Of a DNA stretch of 18,431 nt, positions 10,834 to 18,431 are shown piece by piece. Numbering within the stretch: position 1 is the first letter of the stretch; each line of letters begins with the position of its first letter. Below the pieces are notes generated by a model. It was given only the letters and a program-made list of their open reading frames with translations. It was not told where the DNA came from and made no database searches. The DNA lies in assembly GCF_000524195.1 (NCBI RefSeq), contig NW_020170413.1, positions 381,962 through 400,392 on the forward strand, given 5' to 3'. The position numbers were made by a program, and so were the translations under genes. Origin of the DNA: Echinococcus granulosus. Taxonomy: Eukaryota > Platyhelminthes > Cestoda > Cyclophyllidea > Taeniidae.

Positions 10834-10853
10834 CACACGCACATGTGCGTGTG
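10834..10853. promoter_or_regulatory. Perfect 20-bp palindrome just upstream of the TATA box
   Basis: CACACGCACA is followed directly by its reverse complement TGTGCGTGTG, centred about 27 bp before the TATA box. The core CACATGTG is an E-box type (CANNTG) site. The half CACACGCACATG occurs again as a direct copy at 10703-10714. It continues into a short GT-rich run to 10858. Position, symmetry and repetition suggest a dimeric transcription-factor site; the factor is unknown. Confidence 0.5.
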
Positions 10854-10869
10854 TGTGCGTCTTTGCGCC

Positions 10870-10877
10870 TATATAAA
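10870..10877 (+). promoter_or_regulatory. TATA box of the antigen B-like gene
   Basis: TATATAAA lies 61 nt upstream of the initiator ATG. By usual spacing transcription would begin near 10898-10905, giving a 5' leader of roughly 35 nt. The start site is inferred. Confidence 0.75.
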
Positions 10878-10937
10878 CCCACCAGTAAACAGTGGTGGTC
10901 ATCAATCGCGTTGGCTGCCAAACGGACGCTCAAGACT

Positions 10938-11834
10938 ATGCGAAATATCCTTGTCATTCTTCTCGTTTTCTCTACCCTCCTCGCTCTCGCATCAGCTAAG
11001 TAAGATGGTCCCTTTGATTAAACCCTATTCTTACCTTTGCCAGTAATTTATTTTCATTTCTTTTGTTTGGATTTTAGTGATGAGGTACGTTTCCCTCCTT
11101 TCGGTTCTCTCTCCACATCCCCGGGTCCTATAAGTTGTTGAAACTTCTTTTATAATATTTGAGATTTGGTCACAGTATTTCCTAAGTTAAAGTGTCCACA
11201 CTCAAAGGAGCATTCATGACATTATTTTACAAAGCCAGAATTTCCCCTTTTTAAATTTTTCTGATCAAAAAGTGGCATATAGGGTTGATAATTGAGCTAG
11301 ATGGACAACGTGGAAGATCAGAACGCAGACTTCCACCCAAATTAATACCAAAAGTAGTAATAAAATTTGACAAAGACTAAGTTAAATGGTCCTTGATTTT
11401 CTATTAACATTAAAAATTTCTTTGTTACTCTAAAAAGATGGGAGTTGGTCTCTACATCACCTCGCACCTTTTCTAATGATGCGTAATTTTTGCAAGCCAT
11501 CGACTTCAACATTTTATCTTTATTTTACTGTCGTTAAAAGGATTTTCTTTGTATTTTCCCTAAAACTGATTTTCCTGTCCCTAAGTATTCACTTTCCTCC
11601 CACACTCCTGTAGGGTGTACTGGGCATCATCAGAGAGGCTAGAAGATTCTTAAAAACAACACCAGAGGGACAGCGTGTTTCAAAGGCTTTAGAACAACTG
11701 AAGCATGCAGCTTTGGAAGGTAAGTATTTCTGCTAAAAGTAGAGGCCCTTCTAAATCCTATCATTCTAGCTCGCAAAGCTTTTCGCATCCTACTGGCTGT
11801 CTACTTAAAAGGCCTACTGAATGAAAATCAGTAG
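10938..11834 (+). CDS. Antigen B-like / cestode 8-kDa hydrophobic-ligand-binding protein, four exons
   Basis: Seen: exons 10938-10999, 11078-11084, 11614-11719 and 11770-11834 join in frame to 240 nt (79 residues plus TAG). All introns are GT-AG (78, 529 and 50 nt), with donors gtaag, gtacgt and gtaagt. Residues 1-20 (MRNILVILL...ASA) are a signal peptide; the mature part starts N-D-E-G. The 59-residue mature chain is basic, lacks cysteine and is amphipathic: helix about 24-37, a turn at T39-P40-E41-G42-Q43, helix about 44-75. F35-x4-P40-x-G42-Q43 matches the family's F..DPLGQ signature, and A59-R60-K61-A62-F63...Y70-L71-K72-G73-L74 matches its C-terminal helix. Family knowledge: secreted alpha-helical lipoprotein apoproteins of tapeworms that carry fatty acids and other lipids; precursors are usually about 85-90 residues, so this one is slightly short. 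Antigen B genes as I know them have one intron after the signal peptide; the extra introns here are unusual. Start: the ATG lies 61 nt past a TATA box. The frame is open upstream to ATG 10737, but that would put the TATA box inside the CDS. Expression is not shown. Confidence 0.88.
11078..11084 (+). other. 7-nt micro-exon (exon 2) of the antigen B-like gene
   Basis: The seven bases TGATGAG lie between a pyrimidine-rich acceptor (tttggattttag) and a donor (gtacgt). Exon 1 ends two bases into a codon and exon 3 opens at codon phase 0, so an insert of 3n+1 nt is needed; this supplies it and encodes the end of Asn plus Asp-Glu. Using the nearer acceptor at 11042-11043 reads into an in-frame TAG. 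Skipping the micro-exon shifts exon 3 into a frame that soon stops. The N-D-E-G junction resembles the acidic start of mature antigen B proteins. RNA evidence is absent. Confidence 0.75.
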
Positions 11835-11836
11835 GC
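11812..11836 (+). repeat. Hairpin across the stop codon of the antigen B-like gene
   Basis: GCCTACTGA (11812-11820) and TCAGTAGGC (11828-11836) are perfect 9-bp complements around a 7-nt loop. The TAG stop (11832-11834) is inside the right arm. In mRNA this would pair the last codons with the start of the 3' UTR. It belongs to a small set of GCCTACT-based palindromes in the window. Confidence 0.6.
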
Positions 11837-12023
11837 GGAATTTCGTAAGTTTTCAAGATGGGTCTTTGTGCGCAATCTTGTAAATATACAAGTTCCTTTA
11901 TAAAAAGTGTCTCATTTTTTCGCTTCCCGGTGGTTACTGATGAACACTATTAGGTAAACCATTTGACCTTACCATGCCAAACACAAGCCATTTGAATATA
12001 TTTTTAAAAGTCTAGCTTTTGAA

Positions 12024-12150
12024 CTAGCGAGCTTCCATCTGGCAGGTGTTCTGTAAAATTTTTCGTCTCCCTGCCACTTTGTCCTCAATTAAAAGCAACG
12101 TAGTGGCTTGGTTGTGTTCCATTGCGTCATGTAATGCTAATAAGCTACCA
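12024..12150 (-). CDS. Possible exon end with faint ankyrin-like segment
   Basis: The minus-strand frame reads LALHDAMEHNQATTLLLIEDK and ends MEAR-TAG. LHDAxxxxN...LLL recalls the LHxAxxxG...VVxLLL core of ankyrin repeats, but the spacing between the two halves is about two residues short and no adjoining repeat is visible. Possible acceptors (ag) lie near 12150-12160. This is one weak motif in about 40 codons, so chance similarity is quite possible. Confidence 0.13.
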
Positions 12151-13121
12151 CATATATATTGCAGCAGGATAGCCCCCCGGTCAGTCTTAGAGAAACATAT
12201 CGTCTTTGTCGAATGATGCAGAGGTGTAGTGCAAACGGAGACTGAAGGCTTCAATGAGAGGCCGTATTATTGAATCGGTGGTGAAGGTCGGAAAGACTCA
12301 AGAATCTGCATCACCGACTGCACATTTAAACAATGCTTACACCACAAGAAATATTTAAGAACGTCTCTCTGAGGTCTTGATGAAGAGTGGAAGCTAGTTA
12401 GTAAGTTGAGGTTGTATTGCCATAGTATTTAAACTACAAAAGAGCAAAATTTATTATTAATGTGCATGGGAGTAAGAGGAACGAACATGCAAATCACGGA
12501 GGTTGAAGAGTCCACGCATTTAAGTGAACGTTAAAACAAACACCAAATTTACGCATTCTTCCCTTCTCCTTTATACCATGGCTCCGAAACTTCCTCACCC
12601 CTACTAGAAAGGAAGAGTAGTTGCTGCATTTTTGCGTAGCCAGGACAATATTGAAGTCAGCGCCATTGATACACCTCGGTGATTCCAGAGTTCGCAAAGT
12701 TTCGGTTTCTTGCTAGGCAGCACTAAGCCGGATAATTCATTACCTTGGCACTGCTTAAGACTAGACGTTGTTTTGTAACAGGTGCTGCCAATACGTCAAT
12801 CGTGATCCTTAGTGCCATTTATCTAGATGCGGACCTATACAGTGAACGATATCCCGTGTTTTAAGCTGGATTAATGGACCTAATCTTCTTCATCCCTTCT
12901 ACCCTACCGCTTTTTGTGTATTCCAAAGTGTCACAACCGTCTGTCGGGCTTTTAGTAAACCGGTAACATCTGGTTAGGTAAATCTCTTGGCTTGACGTAG
13001 GTATCATAGGCAGCGCAGCAATAAAAGTTTTCAGATTACACAAGTCAAGTGTCTTGTCGGCTGTTAATTGCCTCCTTACAGAACTCAAAAATTAGGATAT
13101 TTGCCAAGGTTCAACGCCATT

Positions 13122-13343
13122 TTAGCTCATCTGTACCTCAGCTTTCCGCCGATTTAGTATTATGCAGCAGACACCGTCTTTCTTAGGCGTTAGGATTTGG
13201 GAAGCGGTCAAATAAATGTGATTAATGGCCCTTCGGCTTAGTTTTATTTGTCTCGAGTCCCCTTTAAAGTCGTAGGCTGTTATATTGCTACGAAAATGAT
13301 CCTGGTAACAACAAGGAACTATCCATGTAACCAACTTGGTCAT
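13122..13343 (-). CDS. Minus-strand open frame with ATG and donor (unrecognised)
   Basis: The frame begins MTKLVTWIVPCCYQDHF and contains LSRRAINHIYLTASQ. It reaches ...RRKAE before a gtacag donor at about 13133. Composition is protein-like with several Cys and basic residues. The next minus-strand frame (13088-12861) starts 34 nt beyond, behind a plausible branch point and acceptor, but the phases do not match. No domain recognised. Confidence 0.15.
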   Translation of the reverse strand: MTKLVTWIVPCCYQDHFRSNITAYDFKGDSRQIKLSRRAINHIYLTASQILTPKKDGVCCIILNRRKAEVQMS

Positions 13344-14561
13344 TAAGGCAGAGGAACGGTCTACTTAAATAATTTCAGTAGGCGATTGATTGCATGCAAA
13401 TGATGCGTAGGAAAACAAAATTTAACTGCAAAACATTAACCACGCCTATTTTAAAAAATTTGCATGATTTTAAGATAATGTAAGAAGGTTTCATAAGCAA
13501 CATTGGCAGTGTTGTAAACAGAAGTTCCTGTGCTTGATGGGGCCGGATCGTCTTAAATTCACTACCCAGGTAAACAATGGACAAAGGCTAGAGGTTGCAT
13601 ATGCGCCTAGTTGTTGAGTCGCGTAGACTGCCGAAGGCGGAGTAGATGCTTGCATCTTAAGACAGATCACCCAGCCGACCTAGCCATGCCTACGTATAGC
13701 AATGCATTGACTCTAAGCTAAGAGTGACTCTCGGTGTACTGAGGGGGTATTCAAAATGTAGTCGCAGTCAATCAGAAAGGAAGGAGAAAGAGCACAGCTT
13801 CCAGAATGTTAGAGAATTACCCGCAGTAATGGGAGGCTTTAAACCACTCAACACAACCGTTAGGCAGAGATTAAGCAGATATCCTCAGCAAAAGGAAAAC
13901 GGAAAAAGTAATTTTACTTAGCACAAACAACTTTTTCAAATTTTTAGTCGAATTTGTGAAGTCGGTGCAAGTAAAGTAAGGATCCTTATCCAGTGGAATT
14001 TCATCTTTTGATTTAAAAAGAATGCACTGATACGTTGACGAAGAGTTGATCAACTTATGGCAAACCTTGTGTTAGTCTTTTCGCTGGAATAAGACAGCCT
14101 CTAGTTTGTCTCACCATTTGGCGGGATTGTCGATCATCCATTCTAGTGTTACATAGCAGTGCATGAGAGCCATCTCTTAAGCAATTTTTTCATCACCTTC
14201 TGGGATAAAATAAGAAAGAATAGGGAAGCTGGGCAATTGTAGCCCGATTCTGTAGAGAAACATGGCAATGCCAGTCATCTCGAGAAGTGTAAATGTCGGT
14301 AATGGATTGGAAGTTAATATCCCTAGCAAAGCTAATGCCGTATCTTCCAGCAAAGGCACCAAAATGTTAATTTAGGCTGTGCACGTAATCTGAATAATTT
14401 ATTAAAAACATTTACTAAAAAATTGTACTTAGAAGGCAGCAAAGTGGGGGAGGGGTTCATATCGTGAAAGACACTTTGCATGCCAGTTACCGAACAAGGC
14501 AAAATTCTCCATCTAGTTTTAATTCTTTTTGCCATTTTAGTCACTAGAAGTTGAGAAAAAA

Positions 14562-14819
14562 GTGCTGACCTACTGTCTCACCTTCAAATTTAAATGCCCC
14601 TACTGGCCGGTACGTGATTGGTTAATGTCAAGGTTAAGTGACCACCTCTTGGAGGGAAGTACAGCCCGTGGAGTACGAACAAGTACGCATAAAGAAGAAT
14701 GGCGGTGTTCTACTTCTCTCCGACTCTACTCTCTACGATCGCTTCATAACAAATTCCGTTTTTTGAGACCTATTGTTGTGTTAGAAGTCCGAGAGGAGAA
14801 CGTGCTTTCCAAAAACTAG
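14562..14819 (+). CDS. Open frame of 85 codons, doubtful
   Basis: An open frame with internal ATG at 14625 (MSRLSDHLLEGSTARG...) ends just before the GTT microsatellite. It is basic and rich in Arg, Ser and Leu. A CCAAT-type site (ATTGG near 14618) lies directly upstream of the ATG. I recognise no family; splice signals are not needed but transcription is unproven. Confidence 0.12.
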   Translation: MLTYCLTFKFKCPYWPVRDWLMSRLSDHLLEGSTARGVRTSTHKEEWRCSTSLRLYSLRSLHNKFRFLRPIVVLEVREENVLSKN

Positions 14820-14847
14820 CGTTGAATGCCTCTGAGGTGGAGATTTC

Positions 14848-14848
14848 G

Positions 14849-14889
<41 letters not shown>

Positions 14890-14899
14890 ATTGTTGTTG
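14848..14899. repeat. (GTT)n microsatellite
   Basis: Fourteen perfect GTT units (14848-14889) are followed by one ATT interruption and further GTT units to 14899. On the minus strand this reads (CAA)n. Confidence 0.97.
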
Positions 14900-15447
14900 C
14901 TTTTTTACTGAGATCCATCGTAGTGGATAAACGTGTAGCATGTAGTAAGCAAAAAAATCTGCTTTAGACATATCAGACAAACATACCAATCATGACCCTC
15001 TGATAGTTCAGCAGTGCCTCAGAAGTCTGTAGCGATGGCAAGTAGACCGTTTGGAGGTTTTTTCAATGATATATCTGTTTCCACACGACTAACGTTTAGG
15101 GTACAAGAGCCACCTCCCATCGAGTGTCAGTCGGTCAGTCAATCATCCAGTGAGAAAACAGTTAAAAATTCACAGAGGGCTTTTGTCATCTTCTGCTAAT
15201 ACATGACAATTGGTTGACAGCCGTTCGCGCATCCCCACTACAACTGTCGCTACCCAGTAATGTGGTTGAAGTGCTTCTCTACTCACCACTGAAAGTTGTT
15301 TTTGAGACTTGTCACTGCTGAATTATTCTAATGAGTGACGCAAATCCAGTTCTTACAAATCGGAAGAATGGTGGGTCAACCACACTTTGGCGCGCTTTTT
15401 TCTGGATTATTTTATCACCAAAATCAAATTAATTAAAAGCATCCTAC

Positions 15448-15550
15448 CATTGCAACTTTTTCGTACGTTATAAAAATCTTGCTGTAAAATGTTTTTCAGT
15501 TCTTGGGTTAGTTTATTTACTTCTACTAACGCGTCAGATTCAACTGACAT
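15448..15550 (-). CDS. Possible first exon of a minus-strand gene (unrecognised)
   Basis: ATG at 15550 (minus strand) reads MSVESDALVEVNKLTQELKN... for about 34 residues to a donor (aatg|gtagga at 15447). The peptide is acidic-to-mixed and helical, with heptad-like L/V spacing that suggests a short coiled coil. A TATA box lies 100 nt upstream and the leader between them is CT-rich. TATA plus ATG plus donor is a reasonable gene start, but no second exon was identified, and the family is unknown. The frame is open upstream of the ATG as well, through the TATA box. Confidence 0.3.
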
Positions 15551-15649
15551 GCCAAGGGTTGGGGGAAGGGACTGATACTGCGAGGGCGTGGGGGAGAGCG
15601 AGGACGCAAAATGAAGGTGGTGAAACGCCAGACTAACCCTTATCTGTGC

Positions 15650-15655
15650 TTTATA
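15650..15655 (-). promoter_or_regulatory. TATA box for the minus-strand exon at 15550-15448
   Basis: TATAAA on the minus strand, in the context GCGTTTATAAAGC, about 100 nt before the ATG. It resembles the TATA setting of the antigen B-like gene (gcgcc-TATATAAA) and lies in a locally GC-richer stretch. Confidence 0.3.
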
Positions 15656-15779
15656 AACGCACACCGAGCGGCCAGTTGACGGCCAGCGGAAGCGACATGA
15701 AGGGGAGTGGTATGCAGAGCATGGAGCGCCCACGTAGATATTAGACCGATTCAAATACCACACCGTCTCATAACGTCGT

Positions 15780-17440
15780 TGAGTTATTTACAGACAAAGA
15801 TTCATGATGTACTTTACTATGGTAAAATGAATGAAAAAATATGCCCCACTTACTCCTCATTGGACCAATTATAAATTTGTGAAAAAGTTGTAAAGATAGT
15901 GAAGTTAGACAAGGCACATAAATTTTTTTGCGAAAAAAATACCTCGAAGAAGGAATGAAGGCTAGCACATCTTTCCAAACGCAAGATTGTCTGCTAAGCT
16001 TCTGAAATACTCTCTGCAGGCGTTTGAATTAGGAGTGATTTTAGCGAAGGTCTTGATATTCTCTCTGGGCGTTCCTTTCCTTCTAGCCCTGAAGGTCTGA
16101 AATACGCTACCTTCCATCATCCTTAAGGTGGTGTCTTTATTAGCTGGGAAGAAATAAAGAGGAGACAGAAAGCCCTCCATTAGTTATTTACCAATTAAGA
16201 CCCAATTAAGATGTTAGCCTGCGGTATTTAGTAAACGTAACGCCACATAGGCTTAAGTTTATAAGAAAATTTGCCTCTTTGAAATAGTCTGCTACTTAAA
16301 TTTATTTAAGTAGGCTTTCAACGGTTTTTCACTAATAAGGAGGACCCACCGCCTTAATTTTTTTTTAATTTATTTAATTAAAAAGCTGGAACTTTTTTAA
16401 GTTGAAAAGTTTTGTAAGTCCTTTATCTTCTTAAGTTGTACAACCTAGGCCATGTTGCATTGAAATATTGCTGTGCTTATACAGGGCCCTCATGGGCATG
16501 TCTCTGAGGTTTCCGAGCTGTCTCATGTGCGCTTTACAGTCCACATTATTAAAATCTATGCAGCGTTTCCCTTATTTCTTTTTTATCAGTGGAGAGAGAT
16601 TTGACTGCAGGAAAAAATCATACCTTGTGTAGCATGGGGAGATTTCCAAATCAGGGAAGTTTTATGGAAGGGATCAGTGTTTATTACCTCTTGTGGAAGA
16701 TGAGAACGTCGATTTAGCCACAATGCTGGTACAGTCTGTCCGCTTATTGCCTAATGGGTGTATTCAAACAAGCAGGCACTATTTCTATCGATTCTGTTAT
16801 ACTTTTAAAAGTGTAGTTAGATATTGTTGACCAGCTAGTAGCTTCTACTCCTTTTCCCTATTCACTGCCTTTGTTAAAAAGTTAGGTGGAACCCCGGGAT
16901 GCAGATATTTAAACATCTTCCCTCTGACCTTCAGGTTGACCAATCACGAGGCAACTGCCTTCACAGACTTGACGCCAACTGCGGCTGCGTAGAAGCATAC
17001 TTTTATTTAGGGCGTGATCAAAGGAAAAGGTGTGGTTATCAGCGCCTATTCTAGGCCACACCCTCTTTTCCATGTCATTGTTAAAAGAAGGCCGTAATTA
17101 GCAATTAAATTAAGGGCCAAAGTCACTTAATTTAAGACAAGAAAGACTATTTGTGGCAAGGGGCTTTTAGCTAAGCTGTGGTAATATTGCGTGTGCTTTA
17201 TGTCACCGAGGCTGCCCCTAGTGGTGGTGGAAGTGGTATCGATGGCTCTTTATAGCCCTTTATCAAAAATGACACAAGCGGTCTCTTTTATTCGCCTTGA
17301 AACATAAATTGTGGTAGCTATGATTGTTCCTGTGGCCTATAAGACTTCTCAATAAGGGTTCTTTTAAATCACCCTTGAGAGTTGTAAATTGCTACCTCGG
17401 GGGTGACCAACATAAGTACTTACTGTTGATGTGTTTGCTA
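15780..17440. other. AT-rich non-coding DNA without a supportable gene
   Basis: Small open frames on the minus strand at 15768-16180 have no splice or motif support. The segment contains the perfect palindrome at 16292-16313 and an A/T-only run at about 16355-16385. No RNA gene was seen. Confidence 0.45.
16292..16313. repeat. Perfect 10-bp inverted repeat, TT loop
   Basis: CTACTTAAAT and ATTTAAGTAG flank two T residues. The right arm continues to AAGTAGGC, the same motif as the other GCCTACT-type palindromes in the window. Confidence 0.7.
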
Positions 17441-17447
17441 ACTTTAG

Positions 17448-17626
17448 AGTCCAATCGTCACTCGCTAACAGCGCTTAGAGCCTTTCCTGTCCAAATGAGT
17501 CCACAAGAGGAGGCTTTGCCTCCAAGACAGCAGTCAAAATCGAGGAGGCTAAAGAGACTGAGCACGTTTGTATGCCATAGATCAGTTACTCCTCCTCCTG
17601 CTCTGCCAAACTTGCGTCTTAAATAA
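17448..17626 (+). CDS. Possible terminal exon (unrecognised)
   Basis: The acceptor tgtttgctaactttag ends at 17447 and opens a frame that runs about 60 codons to TAA. It reads SNRHSLTALRAFPVQMSPQEEALPPRQQ and then a basic Ser/Pro-rich tail (SKSRRLKRLS, TPPPALPN). Low-complexity basic tails like this occur at protein C-termini. No upstream exon was identified. Confidence is low. Confidence 0.2.
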
Positions 17627-17639
17627 GTGTTGTATCCCC

Positions 17640-18324
17640 AAAGGATACAGCGGGCTATGCGGAACGGATTTCGGCATTGTGATAATTGAATGGGAAAAAG
17701 CGAGGGCGAAAAATTGCGAGCGGAGGGACTGGGTATTATTTAAGGCCTTCTGGTTATCCAAATACATCCCACCCTCGCCAACTCTTTCACTGTTTCTCAG
17801 ATAACACAAAAGATTTATCAAAAGTATCAAGAAAACTGTACAAAGAGTGGCGACAAAAGGAGGGGATACAGTTAGGTAGTAGAATGGTGGAGATGGAAGA
17901 GAGATCCCCCTCCGAATCTCCCAAAAACTATTTATTTGTAAACTTCTACATCACCACCACCCATGATGCCCTCGACTAACCAATCTTCTCCCATCTGAGG
18001 GTCCAAAATCAGAGAAAGAAGGGAAAAAAGTGACAACAAGGTAATCATGCCGATATTCCTGTCAATCTGCCGATCCTACTTATAATGCTCTCTACTCTGA
18101 CCTCTCCTCTTAAACCCGCATTCAAACCTGACTGCTTTACAGACCGAGTTCCCCTAAGGCAAAGGCAGAAATTTTGTTGATCGGTTAAAAAAATCGACAA
18201 CGTTCAACTTCATGCTGCAAAACTCACTCAAGAGCCGACGTCATAGCGCCTTTTGGCAGGTGAGAGGGATAGGGAAAAGGAAAGTGGAGTATTTCCGACT
18301 TCTGGAGACAATGCGCTGCAAAAA
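17640..18324. other. Purine-rich flank of the GGA repeat, no supportable gene
   Basis: A 97-codon + frame (17686-17979) without an ATG at its start and an overlapping - frame are open, but neither has clear splice signals or a known motif. G/A-rich runs increase toward the right-hand microsatellite. Confidence 0.35.
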
Positions 18325-18431
18325 GAGGAGGAAGAAGAAGAAGAAGAATGAGGAGGAGGAGGAGGAGGAGGAGGAGGAGGAGGGGAGGAGGAGGAGGAGG
18401 AGGAGGAGGAGGAGGAGGAGGAGGAGGAGGA
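18325..18431. repeat. (GGA)n/(GAA)n microsatellite at the window edge
   Basis: Two GAG, then six GAA units, a TGA break, and about 80 bases of almost pure GGA with one GGGG interruption near 18382. The tract continues past the end of the window. The opposite strand is polypyrimidine, so triplex or slipped structures are possible. Confidence 0.97.

Larger units (their letters stand above)
11850..14550. other. Region 3' of the antigen B-like gene with a run of minus-strand open frames
   Basis: No canonical AATAAA was seen just after the stop; AATATA near 11883 and 11996 are weak options. From about 12020 to 14050 six of the seven longest open frames are on the minus strand (12254-12024, 12697-12494, 13088-12861, 13343-13122, 13584-13375, 14053-13871). 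I could not join them into a gene with consistent phases. They may be exons of a minus-strand gene, decayed element sequence, or a strand composition effect. Confidence 0.35.

Noticed and set aside
10737..10937. In-frame upstream extension of the antigen B-like CDS from ATG 10737
   Set aside because: It would place the TATA box and the 20-bp palindrome inside the coding region and bury the signal peptide 67 residues in; the ATG at 10938 gives a normal signal peptide at the N-terminus.
10831..11046. Plus-strand 71-codon frame overlapping exon 1
   Set aside because: A shadow frame crossing the TATA box and the exon 1 donor.
12861..13343. Joining minus-strand frames 13343-13133 and about 13072-12861 through a short intron of about 60 nt
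   Set aside because: Donor, branch point and acceptor look plausible, but the first frame leaves in phase 0 while the second needs entry in phase 2; joined in phase 0 it stops within about ten codons.
14177..14374. Minus-strand stretch open in three frames, one with a strong RNY codon pattern
   Set aside because: Two of the frames are closed by TAA just upstream with no acceptor between the stop and the open stretch; no start codon or motif supports any frame.
1..18431. Bacterial operon, CRISPR array, phage or complete transposon
   Set aside because: No tandem long ORFs, ribosome-binding sites, regular spacer repeats, transposase or reverse-transcriptase motifs; introns and a TATA-type promoter indicate eukaryotic nuclear DNA.

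Overview
The window reads as nuclear DNA from a flatworm, most likely a tapeworm (Cestoda). It is AT-rich, mostly non-coding, has no prokaryotic-style operons, and carries trinucleotide microsatellites. Its one well-supported gene is split by introns and belongs to the antigen B / 8-kDa hydrophobic-ligand-binding protein (HLBP) family, which is known only from cestodes. The cestode call rests on that single gene; the genus cannot be read from the sequence.

The core is positions 10550-11840 on the + strand. A proximal region carries scattered CCAAT-type sites, a repeated CACACGCACATG element (the second copy inside a perfect 20-bp palindrome) and a TATA box. It leads to a four-exon gene coding for 79 residues: a 20-residue signal peptide, then a short, cysteine-free, amphipathic helical mature protein with the family's F-x4-P-x-G-Q motif. 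Exon 2 is only 7 nt. It is required to keep the frame and has its own AG and GT. A 9-bp-stem hairpin lies across the stop codon.

Elsewhere I see exon-like open stretches but no recognisable protein. On the + strand the best are 2500-2730 (one hydrophobic segment), 3510-3641, 5518-5682 (small ORF with a hydrophobic start), 5931-6100 (three frames open after a good acceptor), 7898-8153, 8700-8850 with 9307-9369 (CpG-rich exon with a strong donor, then an excellent acceptor) and 17448-17626. On the - strand there is a TATA box with a first-exon candidate (15655-15448), a CpG-rich, CCAAT-bearing promoter-like stretch with a short first-exon candidate (5400-5189), and a run of open frames between 14050 and 12020, one of which has a faint ankyrin-like segment. 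All of these are low confidence.

Repeats are a (GTT)n tract near 14850, a degenerate TTGAT/TTGG tract near 1360, and a long (GGA)n tract that runs off the right edge. A short palindromic motif based on GCCTACT(T/G)A recurs at several sites. I found no rRNA or CRISPR, no convincing tRNA, and no intact mobile element.
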